Shown: piece by piece, positions 22,833 to 33,458 of the stretch | Numbering within the stretch: the first letter of the stretch is position 1 | Layout of the letters: every line of letters begins with the position of its first letter | DNA from: Chrysoporthe austroafricana | Lineage: Eukaryota; Ascomycota; Sordariomycetes; Diaporthales; Cryphonectriaceae | Assembly: GCA_001051155.2 (NCBI GenBank) | Contig: JYIP02000008.1 | Location: forward strand, 1,736,001 to 1,800,000 | Reading direction: 5' to 3' | DNA length: 64,000 nucleotides | Program-made: the position numbers and the translations under genes | Notes under the pieces: generated by a model | What the model was told of the DNA's origin: nothing | Seen by the model: the letters and a program-made list of their open reading frames with translations, nothing else | The model's database searches: none

Positions 22833-24866
22833 TCAGTTATGACTTTTCCGGTATCTCCCAAGCGTTTTAGCAGCAACTTCATTACCGCATATATCGCATT
22901 TTACACGAAATCCTTTGAAGTTCCGTTTCCTAATTGTCCATATTAATATATTTGCTATATTACCCTGGTAATAAAGACTTACCAATAAGCGTTTATGAGA
23001 TAGCTCGAATGGTAGAATAAGTAAACGTTTGGTTGCACTCGTAACAGCGAGCAGGACGAGCACGACCGGCTGAACCATCTCTATTCTCTGCTGCCTCTGC
23101 AATTCTGTGCTCTTCTCCAAACGATAATGCTGCCTCTCCGCTCTCGGGCATAGGATGGTTGTCGACAAAGTATTGTGGAAGGTTCTGTATAGGCGTGCAT
23201 TCCGGAGCTATGCGCTTTTCCGTAAGCGGTAATGTCGGAAGCATAGGGTGCGCGTCGGCAAAGTGTTAACGCAAGTGCTTTGTATTCTGGAAGCAGATAG
23301 GATATTGTATTGCATTATATTGTAACATATAAGCCCCGAGTTCGTACCGGGGAAATGACTGTAAGCAGATCAAACATTGCCGCCATTCCTGGATTTGCGA
23401 GTGCATCTCGGCAAAGTATTGAGCCAGGGTTGTTGTATTATCGTAGCAGATAGGGCATTGTATGCCATCATATTGCAATATGTAAGCCCCGAGTTTGTCC
23501 TGCGGAAATGGCTGTAAATAGATCAAACATAGCCGCAGCTTATGGATTTGCAAGTGCTACGGCAAATCGGATTGCGAAAGCATCTCCAGACAATAATAGC
23601 ATTGTTCCCATTTATATCGAAACTTCAGATAATCTCGAAGAGCACTGGCATAGACAGGTGTATGACAAACCGGATAATCACGATTGTCGTAACTTTGCTG
23701 GAAATGTTCTCGTATCTCTTATTCAGTCGCTATTATAGTATGGCATAAAGGGCAAGTAATCCAGTTATATCGCGTAACCAAGTGTAAAGATATCGAAGCT
23801 TCTGGCTGCTATTCGTAACAGAGTTTACAATCCTGTAGCTTGTAGTCCAGCTCAATATGCTCTCCGTAAGCCTCAGGAGGCTCTACTCTCTCACGGTAGG
23901 GATACTGTTTATAAGAGTGAGTTTGGATAAGGTAATGATCCATATCAGCTATCGGAATAACTCTGTTACAGACCATATATTCTTCGCTAGGATATGCGTC
24001 GTTGATATGAAGATTGTCTGGTCTCGGCCCATTACATCCGTTACATTTTCGAAAGCTGTAATACTTTGCGAGATAAAGCCAAGGTTGGAAGCTATTATTC
24101 TTGCATAATAGTGGACAAATAGTTGGTTAGTGCTAGCGGCCAAGATAGATAGTGAAATTGGAATTTTCCGGCTGATACTGGATGCAAGGTTCCCAGCAAT
24201 GGTCTGTGGATAAATGGTACGAAAATGCTTTATGATATATAAATGTTTTGCAGAATACGCATTCCGTCCACTTATGAGATTTGAGGTGAGACTTAAGCTG
24301 GCTCGAAAAACCCTGATACGAATTGCAGCAAGACGGGCTGTAATGAGATATTAAGAGATAATTATATCGGAGCAAAGCTATACAGAGAGGACAGGACTGC
24401 TTTTCAGCTTGCTGGTCTTTAAATTCAGTACCCGAAGTGCAATCGCTGTAATAGCATTAGTATAGTAGTTTTCGATGAAAGGGTTTTGGGGGGGGGGGCG
24501 TTACATTTGATGCGCTTTCTCCATATATGCAATTTTATCTTCCTGTCGCAGCAGTACTACTTCACATGTTAGGCATAATTCGAATAGCGGTTTAACGGCA
24601 TTTGTATTATAATAACGGCCGTAAGGATCATTCGGAAAAAAGGTTTGTGGGAATTCTTTGAATCGTTTGAAAGCTTCCTGACAATAACCCCGGAGAAATT
24701 CCGCAGCTTTCGTAACGTCATCTGATAAAGGCCATCGTTCTCGCGCAGCTGTACGCCTATCAGGATGAACACGTCTCTGGGCTGATCTTTGTGCGGTATC
24801 GAATGACCCCGTATCATACTGTAGTGAGGGTTCCAAGCCAAGAGCATCAAAAGGGTTGAACTCCAT
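22833..24866 (-). pseudogene. J-like domain plus multi-finger Cys/His protein
   Basis: Minus strand; start ATG 24866 (MEFNPFDALGLEP). Exon 1 encodes about 120 residues resembling a DnaJ J-domain: NPFDALGL, helix, the HPDR signature, then AAEFLRGYCQEAFKRF. Intron 24504-24446 (59 nt: GTAACG donor, TACTAATGC branch, TTACAG acceptor) contains a C-run. Exon 2, about 24445-22985, is one frame with repeated Cys-x2-Cys/His units (CVFCK, CNGC, CKLC, CPLCH, CYYC, CLICLQSF, CPICYD, CYECNQ). It is interrupted by seven TAG/TAA and no TGA, mostly at expected Gln (LPQHLQIH, HLRQHFADAH). Some ligands are lost (CLIYLQPF versus CLICLQSF). A last segment ends with CDICGN...RKSHN and TGA at 22833; its junction (possible intron 22982-22930) is out of phase and unresolved. 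Likely a nucleic-acid-binding protein once; now damaged. Confidence 0.6.
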
Positions 24867-25090
24867 CGAGAGCGAAAGAGGGATCCGTAAAGACAGTAAA
24901 TAAGCAGAGATAATAAGAGCTGGGCGCAGAGCGATATGTATATATTTGCAAATTGATCGAAGTTTTCGAAAATTAGCGAACAAATGGCAACGAAGTCGAG
25001 CGTTTCACATATAAGAGCAGAGTTGAAATGGGATATGGAAGGAAAACATGGTAGACGGAAAAGGGATAACGAGGGACGAGGGAGGGAGAA

Positions 25091-25176
25091 GGGACAAGGG
25101 ACAAGGGACAAGGGACAAGGAACAAGGGACGAGGGACAAGGGACGAGGGACAAGGGACGAGGGACAAGGGACGAGG
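25091..25176. repeat. 7-bp tandem repeat GGGACAA/GGGACGA
   Basis: About twelve head-to-tail copies of GGGACAA or GGGACGA, in a purine-only strand; degenerate flanking units extend to about 25070. It leaves long frames open on both strands (Gly-Thr-Arg/Asp-Lys on plus, Leu-Val-Pro on minus) that are products of the repeat, not genes. Confidence 0.95.
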
Positions 25177-25786
25177 AAATAGTAGAAATTTATATACGCT
25201 AGTAGCTTGCATATGTCGCGCAAGCCAATTATACGAGCTAGATAAGCAGCTGCGCATGCCCCGCTTTCGGCTTGCACGCCACTATGGGCGGGTCCGCTAT
25301 CCCTAAAAACACCACACATACTACTATACAGTTCGCAAGACTACACGGGGAGGCGAGCGAGAGCCGTCGTAATAGCGGTGCAAAAGCGGAAGGGCAATAG
25401 GACAAGATAGATACAACCAAAGGAGCCCAGAGCTATCCCTATACTCTGATCAGAGCAAACCGGACACAACTGGGCCGTCTCGAGGGATGGCAAAGAGAAA
25501 ATAAATAGGTTGCGAATCAGAATTTTTGAAGGAAAGATATGTTGACTCATATCTGGCTATGCTTCTCTCTCGTCCTATAGAGAGGGTGAGGGAAGGACAC
25601 AGACTATATATACGTATCAGAGACCCTGATTAGGGTTCGAAAAATAACACAGATATTGAAACAGGCCAGAATTAGAGCCAGAAACCCTAGTCCCCACGAC
25701 AGCATCACATACGCCCCGTGGCTGGATGCCTTATACCCGATCAATTTGCTATCTTATACGCTCCTCTCTCCTAACCTTTCGAGTCG

Positions 25787-26345
25787 TTATGCTGAAAAGT
25801 TGACTGTACCGGGGCGTGAGAGAAGGGGCGTGAGTTTCCGGGGTTCGATACAGATTGGGGACATTCGACAGTCGTATTGGCGATATCGAGGCGGAGGAAG
25901 GAGAGGCTTCATAAGCCCGAGGAGTTGCGACTTGACCTCGTCGCTTTTGCCGTTAAGTAATTCGCCAGCACCTTCCTTTTCGAGTCCCTCGAGCGCGGGA
26001 ATATGTGTATGGTAGACGACTTTGTTAATAGCCTGGGCGAAATCCTCGTGCAGCTTCTTGGCTTATTAGTCCTTTTCCGTCCAGTTATGGGTATTTGCCT
26101 TGGCATCGACGCAGTAGATATCCTTATGGTAATCGATAAGAGACTCGATAGCATCTTTGCTGAGCTTGAAACCGACCTCGTTACGCAAGGACCATATCCA
26201 TACGAACTACGTACGCTTTAATGTAAATGAGCTGGTAATTGAAAAGAGCCTCCACAAGCGGGTTCGCGTCCTCTCGAAGCTCGGCCTCTGGAGCCTTGGG
26301 CAGCATGAAAGGCGTCAGGGTCCAGATGGCGTTATCATTAGACAT
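25787..26345 (-). pseudogene. Unrecognised gene relic with one frameshift and two stops
   Basis: The minus frame starts at ATG 26345 (MSNDNAIWTLTPFMLPK) and runs 50 codons to RMDMVL. One extra base near 26186 shifts it; in the next frame it continues RNEVGFKLSKDAIESLIDY, DAKANTHNWTEKD, two adjacent TAA (probably ancestral CAA CAA), KKLHEDFAQAINKVVYHTHI, GELLNGKSDEVKSQLLGL and RYRQYDCRMSP, ending TAA at 25787. The joined frame is well-behaved protein sequence of about 185 residues, so this is a recently broken gene or exon set. I do not recognise the family. Confidence 0.5.
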
Positions 26346-26810
26346 GAGTTCAGTCAGGCACCTCTGGTATTGCAGGATAACTATTCAGACGTCGCCTGAC
26401 TCGGTTAACTCTCTTCAAGGTCTGGGTAAGCTACTGCTCCGGCTTGCCGGATCCAAGCACAACGCTAACGGAAGATGCCCTGGGAGCGAATGCCGCCGCG
26501 GAGGCGGGTAGCAGTTATAAAGGCATGTTTGCTTTGGGATAGAGACTAGGGTGGCGGGGTATAGGCGAGTGGGCGGGAGAGGGGTATTCAAGAGTTCCAG
26601 AGGTAAGATGGGAAAGAAGATAAGAAAAAACAAAGATTACGGATACGTGCGCAGCTACAAGACGAAAAACAGAAAACCACCGCAGAGCAGATAACGTTCC
26701 AAAAACATACGACACTAGAAGAATTCTTACGATATAAGGGTTTTGATATTGCGAGACGGCCGAGACGGCCACGCCCATGATTATATGAGAAGCGCAATAT
26801 CTGTCATACT

Positions 26811-27062
26811 TTATACGTATGGAACTAGAATGAAATCGGCCCCGCGCGACATATGTTTATTGCATACCGAAAGCACAGCGTCGGCCGCAGTATAACGCAA
26901 AGCTACTTCGGCCGCATCTTCCATAGCATTATTGATATACTTGCCGTCAAACCAATAACGTCCGCAAAACGTCTGCCCCTTAACAGTTATATCGCAATAC
27001 CAAGCGGTACCGTAGCCTATACAAAGAGAACGCAGCTTAGCTTTTTGCCATTGCGAGGACAG
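26811..27062 (-). pseudogene. Possible dsRNA-binding-like domain fragment
   Basis: The minus frame reads QKAKLRSLCIGYGTAWYCDI, TVKGQTFCGRYWFDGKYINN, AMEDAAEVAL and ends TAA at 26811. The order (aromatic strand, V.V.G..F strand, WFDGKYI loop, then A.EDAAEVAL helix) resembles double-stranded-RNA-binding motifs as found in fungal proteins. It is an isolated C-terminal fragment: no start or upstream exon could be fixed, and two frames stay open upstream of 27050. Confidence 0.4.
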
Positions 27063-28136
27063 AAATAGAAAAGCGTTGTATAGCGAGACCAGTAGAACGT
27101 AGCGTTTGAGGTAAAGAACCGACCTCGTATTTCCGAGAAGAAGGAGAAAGCCGGAGTTGATGGGCGATAAGTATCTAGTCGATTCGGTAAGCTATGGAAT
27201 TCTGCAAGCTATATAGAGGATAGGGTTCACGTTAGCATATACCTGCAAGTATATTTTGCCATTTTTTCGATAGGTCATTTCGTAAGGAAGACATTTTCAG
27301 ACAATTGTTCCGTAAAAGAATACGCAGTAAAGGAAGCTGTATGTATATGTATAGTAAGAATATTGATACAAGAAGCAGCGATCAGTCAAGCGAATGTAGA
27401 ACAGATGCAAATTATGCTTCGGCAATAATATGGAAACGATATTGTGGCGGATGGGCGCTCCAACCATAGAGCGGAAAATCCGAATCTGGTAGGATGCTGC
27501 GACAGGTATATTAGCCGCTATAAGTTGCCAAATCCCAATTTAGCAGATACGTAATTGAATAACGCGATAGAGTTTCCCTTTGCGTTATAATACCCTCGCT
27601 GTATACTTCCTATCAATACAAAAAGAATTCGTATGGCCTCGAAACGGTCAGACGATTACCAACTCCTTTCTATCAATTGACTTGCTCGCTGCATCTTTTC
27701 ATCCTTTTTATCGAGGCTATTACGCGCATTTATCAAATACCTTCCTTATTAACGAAATATCCGAATACATTAGGATTGCATAACTTCAAATATATAAGTA
27801 GGTAAGAATTATATTGTATATGCAGCAAGTTAAGAGAACCGTAAGCCTTAATCTCCTAATGTCGAATTGGAAAACCAAACTCGCCTTTATTTGCAAGGCA
27901 CCGCAACATTCCAGTCCAGAAGGAATTTGTCGGCAAAACGCGACGAACGCGCTACTTGTACTATAATTACCGGTCAAACGGAAAGGGATAAGGACAATTC
28001 TGCCGTTTATTATTGTCTGTACTATATAGTTACTTGGCTTACGTCGCAACTTTCTAAATGTAAGAGGTTTTGCAAAAAGATCCGTAAATACGCATTGGGC
28101 GAATGATTACGCTACAGATGAATGTTTGGTAGATGC
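27063..28136. other. AT-rich stretch without assignable gene
   Basis: Moderately AT-rich with short frames on both strands (longest about 87 codons near 27786-28049 minus and 79 codons near 27867-28106 plus). None has a recognisable motif, start context or splice structure. Confidence 0.4.
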
Positions 28137-28177
28137 GCACGGACGTAGAATGGTTTAGAACCGCTTTACGTCCGTGC
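28137..28177. repeat. Palindrome GCACGGACGTA...TACGTCCGTGC
   Basis: Perfect 11-bp arms (28137-28147 and 28167-28177), extendable to about 19-bp arms with three mismatches. Related in sequence to the palindrome at 37673-37718. Confidence 0.8.
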
Positions 28178-28859
28178 ATTCGAAACTAGAATACGCACCA
28201 TTGGGCGGCATGGCTTGTAAAAACGTGGGCGTAACTCGTGCTCCACCAGCGCTGGAATACAACTACAGTCGGAAGACTATGCTGCTGCAGCCGAGCTATA
28301 ACCAAGACTGGATGCTGGCAAGACAAGCGGCTCCATCGCATGGGCTGACCAAAATAGAGGCTATGGCCGATAGTCGCCCCGCGCCGCCGAGCGCCTTTCC
28401 ACACGCCTATTCATTCCTACCCTGTTTCCAACTAGCAGCCAATCCACAAAGAAGTACGTATCGAGCTCTGCCCGGCAACAGAGATGTCGGGTCATCGTGC
28501 CACCTACCGAGCCATATCGTATGATACGCCTGTCAATTTCGCTATGTCATGCGGTAGTACCTTACCGTCATGAGCTGCAGAGGCGGCTTGCAAGGACTGC
28601 GTGCAGCGGTATGCGAAGCCCTGTGCAGGACCGTTAGCCTTGCGTGTATTGGTTGCCATTCCAGACTCGCTAACCCATTCGTCTATCGTACCCAACTGCA
28701 TGCCAGCACTGTCGGGGAATACAGTTCAATACCTACCATATTCGCCTCGGTCGGTACGTATGTATCGAGACTACCTGACATCATATCGCACATCTTCTGT
28801 TCTGAAACAAGCATTCGAACGAGCAACTTATGACTACGTACGTAAACGGCCAATGTACG
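28178..28859. other. No supportable gene
   Basis: Overlapping frames of 65-116 codons on both strands without motifs or splice signals; the plus frame that runs through into the minisatellite is kept open by the repeat. Confidence 0.4.
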
Positions 28860-29225
28860 AACATAGTATTACTATGACGGTGCATAGTATTGCGATAACG
28901 GTGCATGGGATTGCTATGATAGTGCATGGTATTGCAATGACGGTACATAGTATTGCGATGACGGTACATGGTATTGCGATAACGGTGCATGGTATTGCGA
29001 TAACGGTGCATGGTATTGCGATAACGGTGCATGGTATTGCGATGACAGTGCATGGTATTGAGATGACGGTGCATGGGATTGCTATGATAGTGCATGGTAT
29101 TGCAATGACGGTACATAGTATTGCGATGACGGTACATGGTATTGCGATGACGGTACATGGTATTGCGATGACGGTACATGGGATTGCTATGATAGTGCAT
29201 GGTATTGCGATAACGGTGCATTGCT
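28860..29225. repeat. 21-bp minisatellite, about 17 units
   Basis: Tandem array of a 21-bp unit like GGTGCATGGTATTGCGATAAC with variants (ACGGTACAT, ATAGTGCAT, GGGATTGCT). A larger block of several units, beginning at GGGATTGCTATGATAG, appears twice (near 28910 and 29076) and in part a third time near 29180, showing higher-order duplication. Because 21 is a multiple of 3 and the unit lacks stops, one plus frame and two minus frames stay open through it, encoding seven-residue repeats (VHGIAIT on plus; RNTMYRH and IPCTVIA on minus). Confidence 0.95.
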
Positions 29226-29719
29226 GATAGCTTCCCGTATGAGTTGACAACCAATGGCGTAGCGCCGAACGTGCATGCATGCGACTGTTCTCCATCATAC
29301 CAGTAACTCTATGCCACACGGCAGCGCGACAGAACAAGGGGGAACGATATGATTGGCATCGGGAAGACCATGATGGAAGGACTATGAATCATACTGAGGA
29401 AATGTCAACCAGGATTGATCGAGCAGACGCTATAGTTAACGCGATATGTGATCAGGCTCCGGGGTGGTCGACTTTCCGACGTGTCGACATGTCGCATTGC
29501 TTGTATCGGGCCAGGCCAAGATTACGGGTATTCCTTACGGCTAGACCGGTACGACGCTGCCGAGAGAGGCGTCGTGATTTTCTGTGGTATCATTGTCGTA
29601 TATAGGGGCGGCTACGATTCTTGGTAATGGGAGAATAAATAAGCCGGCCGGATCCTGTAACCTGGATTCCAAGTTATCGTAATGCATTCCATTCATCCTC
29701 GGGGTCCTATGTTACAAAT
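29226..29719. other. No supportable gene
   Basis: Spacer between the minisatellite and the hydrolase relic. A 108-codon plus frame overlaps it but shows no motif. Confidence 0.35.
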
Positions 29720-30590
29720 TCGCACTGGATACAGGTACTTGCAGTCCCTATCCTTCAACTCGCTATTCAATCGGTAGCTATACGGCCCCAAGCCTTCGAC
29801 ATTATCTCCCAGGCAGCGTTTATCTCAAATTCAGTGCATTCGAGATTCCATAACGTCCTTACAGGTTTTTCTTCGTAGTAAGAAACAATCTGTCCTTGGC
29901 CGATTTGTAGCAGGCGCTTGGTATCCCTATTCAAATACGGCAAGACTGCGAAGAAGAAATCTTGGTCTATAGAACTGTGGAATTCAGCGACGTATCGAAG
30001 CGGTCAAGCAAGATTTTTCTTTTCGTCTGGTAGGCGATCCACCGCAGAAAGGAAGGTAGCCCAGCCCTTGACGTGAAAGTCCGTCAACCGTATCGTCTCC
30101 CTATCAATAACGACCTCTTCATTCTCATTGCTTAACGTCATATCCGAATCTAGCATTGGGTGGAAGAATAGAACCTCAGGCCGATATAACAAGTCCAACG
30201 TATCCAATTTTATCATCGTTGCTAAGGCTAGGTGGGCTCCAGAATGAACACCTATCAGACTAACATTAGTCGGATCGATGCGGAGCTCGGCCGCGTTATG
30301 TTTATCGACAGCCCACAGAAAAGCCGCATAGATGTCATTCACCGCAGCGGGGAAGGGTTCTTCGGTAGCCAGGCGGTATGACACAGGAGAACGAAGCCGG
30401 ACGTGAAAAGGCCTTGCTGGCCTAGCGAATATCGACTGAACTCATGCATATCAACAGTACGCATATCGCAGGGCCGGGCAATGAACGCACTACCGTGCGC
30501 GTAGATTACAGCCGGACTGCGTGACGATATATTCATGCGGTCCCTGATACGCCAGACCGAGATTTTGGCACTGTCCGTCGATCGAATCAT
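29720..30590 (-). pseudogene. Alpha/beta hydrolase relic, copy 1
   Basis: Minus strand. The first frame has SPAVIYAHGSAFIARP, corresponding to the HGGxF oxyanion-hole motif of the hormone-sensitive-lipase/GDXG group. After a frameshift near 30370 it continues SYRLATEEPFPAAVNDIYAAF, then RIDPTNVSLIGVHSGAHLAL, the place of the G-x-S-x-G nucleophile elbow (altered here), and PEVLFFHPMLDSDM. The frame stops at 30004; further coding-like sequence to about 29720 (TLWNLECTEFEIN) aligns with copy 2 at 31430-31770. Altered motif and frameshift make it inactive. Confidence 0.6.
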
Positions 30591-31429
30591 GAACTCGTCC
30601 TTGATGAGCTCGCGATCAGGGTAAGGCAGCGCCTTTGCTGAATTCGTAATGATAGTTGGAATGAGAAGTTAGTACTTTCTTGACGTTGCAGTAGAGAACG
30701 GTTTAAGATATGAAGGATGATCTGAAGCTCATTACTATACCAATCCACCGTAGCTTCCAGCAATTTATGTAGTCACACCTCCGCGTTATTTGTGCACTTA
30801 AGATCGGTAAACTACGTACTATTCAGATACGCCCCAAAACAGCCTCGTCTGAAATGATCGGCGTAGATTGGACCGACCACTCACGTTTGAATCGACGGAA
30901 TCATCCCATTTCAGTCCGCATGCGTATTACATTGGTCGATCACAATACAACTAACGCACTAGGCGATTTCGGATCCCGCGCGTCAGCTCACGACATGCCC
31001 TGATGTCCAGCCGTTTCAAAGAATGGTATTGCCATGCGTCCATAGCGTGCTCACATCATCCTTTCTTTCCGAAAAAGGGCACTTTACAAGGCCTGCGTGG
31101 TAGGCAAGTAGCATTTCTTGAGGACAAAGTTCGCATAACCGTCATGTGTTGCGATAAACATATGACAAGGATTGGATAGCATAATGTTGTAGATATATCG
31201 GATTTGGTAAAGGGAGGTGATCGAGCAGAATGGACCTTCCGTCCAGCATTACCCAGTTATTGAGCAAATTCTATCGTTCAGTACGGACGTACCGCTATGC
31301 CGGACCACCTCAAGTCTCTGCGTGATCCTGCTATCTATTCTCGGGGGTACGCGATATGCATTCTACCGTACGTTCTATGATATGCCTCGGATATTCAATC
31401 CGAACCAATGTGGTTCTGAAATGAGCCGG
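30591..31429. other. No supportable gene
   Basis: Spacer between the two hydrolase relics. The long plus frame 31217-31660 overlaps copy 2 antisense and has no motif of its own. Confidence 0.35.
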
Positions 31430-31770
31430 CTACTTCTTTTTCCATCTCGCTATGGACCACGACTACTATATATACTCCGCCCAACCTTCGACTTTTTCTC
31501 CCGGGCATCATTTATCTCAACCTCGGTGCACTCGAACTCCTACAATGTTTTCTTACTGTACGTTTTCTCCCCGGTCGTTGAATTTCGTATCCGCATCCAG
31601 TATTGGGTCGACAAGTACAATTTCTTGCGGATACGGTTTGGTCAATTTCATTGCTGTTAATAGCACTAACTAGGCTCCATAATGAACGCCTATCCTGACG
31701 TTGGCCCTGTCGATACGGAAGTCGGTAGCCCGGAAACAACCTCGTATACGAACATCGATAGCGATAACCT
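31430..31770 (-). pseudogene. Alpha/beta hydrolase relic, copy 2 (fragment)
   Basis: The minus strand reads FRIDRANVRIGVHYGA, a TAG, LVLLTAMKL and PILDADTKFND, parallel to LRIDPTNVSLIGVHSGAHLA and PMLDSDM of copy 1. The nucleotides also align (for example CCTTCGAC...TCTCCC...CATTTATCTCAA). It overlaps the first ~90 bases of the C2H2 gene on the opposite strand, so that gene's annotated 5' end lies in recycled sequence. Confidence 0.55.
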
Positions 31771-33019
31771 TTACGGTCCTATCGCGTCAACCTCGCCGTC
31801 GCAGCCCAGCCGGACGTCCATATTGCCCACGCACGGCATATTCGTACCGACGATGCAGGCTGCCAACCACCAGCATCTGAGCGCAATACTATTACCCATT
31901 CCGTCAGTGTCGACGGACCGGTTACCGTTTAGGCAGGGCGTGCCGCTGGCGCCGATACCGTCTTACAACTTCCCCTATGCTTCGACAAACATGCGCTTCA
32001 ATACCGCGCAGCAGATGAGGGAAAAGGCGAAGGCGGAACAGGACTCGGCTCAGGCTCTGCGCCAGGCCATGGCGCAGTCGGCGAGCACAGGAACCCCCCA
32101 GACGATCTCTCTCAAGGATGCTAATCTGGAATTCAACGATACGGATAACGCCAACAACTTTCCGTTATTCCCACAATACCAGCAACATCAACAACAAACG
32201 CCGGCATTCGGTACGAATCAGCTGGCCAAGCCTAAGCAGGAACTTCTTTCGGGAACGAGCCCGTCATTCTCGATGACCTCGCATATGGGGTCTAGCCCGT
32301 CGGTCACGCCGGAATCCGCCATATCGGCAAGCCCACAGAGGCCAAATCACGTCGGTACGGACGGTAGTACGTATACATACACGTATCACGGCTGCACGCA
32401 GAGATTCGAGACGCAAGCGCTCTTACAAAAGCACAAGCGTGAAGGCCACTGGCAGGTATATGGTCCGAGAAGCGTGCGCAGACTGGAAGGTCTTTCGGAT
32501 ATCCACTCCCATACGCAGGCGGGCCCTTACAAGTGCGAACGCATCAATCCGAGCACCGGGAAGCCCTGCAATACCGTTTTCTCGCGGCCTTACGAGTTCA
32601 CATGCCACGAGGACACGATTCACAACGGCAGGAAACAAAAGGTTCAATGCGACTTCTGCACGGAGAAGACGACCTTCAGCCGTGCTGATGCGCTAACCCG
32701 TCACTACCGCGTGTGCCATTCCGACCTGGACTTCCCGGGCAAGCACCGCAGGAAACGTGCTGCGTCCAATGGAAATCAGCTCAAGTGCGAACGTATCCAC
32801 CCGCGTACCGGGAAGCTTTGCAATGCTACTTTTCCGCGGCGTTCCGAGTTTACACGCCACCAAAATACGGTTCACAACGAAGAGAAGATACGATGCCCTT
32901 ACTGCACGGAGACGACTGTCAGCCGTGCTGATGCGCTGACCGAACATTGCCCCGTGCGGCATTCCGATCTGGACTTCCCGGGCAAGTACCGCAGGAAACG
33001 TGCTGCGTCCAACGCCTAG
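31682..33019 (+). CDS. C2H2 zinc-finger protein with duplicated finger module
   Basis: 445-residue intronless frame, the best-preserved gene here. N-terminal ~220 residues are Ser/Pro/Gln-rich (with QYQQHQQQTPAF), typical of fungal transcription factors. Fingers follow: a degenerate YTYHGCTQRFETQALLQKH, then module 1 (KCERINPSTGKPCNTVFSRP...H...H and CDFCTEKTTFSRADALT), then module 2 (KCERIHPRTGKLCNATFPRR and CPYCTETTVSRADALT). Each module ends with SDLDFPGK.RRKRAASN. The two modules are about 80 residues and clearly a tandem duplication. Predicted nuclear DNA-binding regulator. The first codons overlap an antisense hydrolase relic, so a later ATG (for example MQAANHQHLS) may be the true start. 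Ends TAG at 33017. Confidence 0.8.
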   Translation: MNAYPDVGPVDTEVGSPETTSYTNIDSDNLYGPIASTSPSQPSRTSILPTHGIFVPTMQAANHQHLSAILLPIPSVSTDRLPFRQGVPLAPIPSYNFPYASTNMRFNTAQQMREKAKAEQDSAQALRQAMAQSASTGTPQTISLKDANLEFNDTDNANNFPLFPQYQQHQQQTPAFGTNQLAKPKQELLSGTSPSFSMTSHMGSSPSVTPESAISASPQRPNHVGTDGSTYTYTYHGCTQRFETQALLQKHKREGHWQVYGPRSVRRLEGLSDIHSHTQAGPYKCERINPSTGKPCNTVFSRPYEFTCHEDTIHNGRKQKVQCDFCTEKTTFSRADALTRHYRVCHSDLDFPGKHRRKRAASNGNQLKCERIHPRTGKLCNATFPRRSEFTRHQNTVHNEEKIRCPYCTETTVSRADALTEHCPVRHSDLDFPGKYRRKRAASNA

Positions 33020-33458
33020 GCATCGGTAATATATCGTCGGGTGAGAACATTCTAATCGACACACCTATCTTTCGAAAAGAGGGTACGAAACGTCAGGCCG
33101 GAGCGAGAGGTGCGGAAACGTCTTTGGCATTGTACGGCACGAATGCCCTACGTTCAGAAGGAGGATCAGCTTGGCGTAAGGGAGTGAATCGCATATGCGC
33201 ATTACGCTGTGACGTGTCGTCGATGGGTAGCTAGACCCTTCGTGTGGATAGTAGGAGGACCAATCCTTGGTTTGTCGCGCACCTTTCAGATTAGAACCGG
33301 CCGTTGGTTGGCCTTTTGTTATTGCTGGATTGTGGGATCGCATCGCAAGGTTTCAGTACGGCTTGGAATCATGCATATGCGATGGCCTCGAATTGCGAAA
33401 GCGGTCCTAGACTGGTTTGTAGGCATGTGATACGGACAGAAAGCAGCATGCTGATCAT
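33020..33458. other. No supportable gene
   Basis: Downstream flank of the C2H2 gene, normal composition, short overlapping frames only. Confidence 0.35.

Noticed and set aside
24569..25153. 194-codon minus ORF
   Set aside because: Out-of-frame with the J-like exon; its N-terminus is the tandem-repeat translation.
24973..25319. Long minus ORFs rich in Leu-Val-Pro-Cys and plus ORF rich in Gly-Thr-Arg
   Set aside because: Translation of the 7-bp tandem repeat at 25091-25176.
28601..29337. Three overlapping long ORFs through the minisatellite (plus and minus)
   Set aside because: All are kept open by a stop-free 21-bp repeat; no start context, intron or non-repeat domain.
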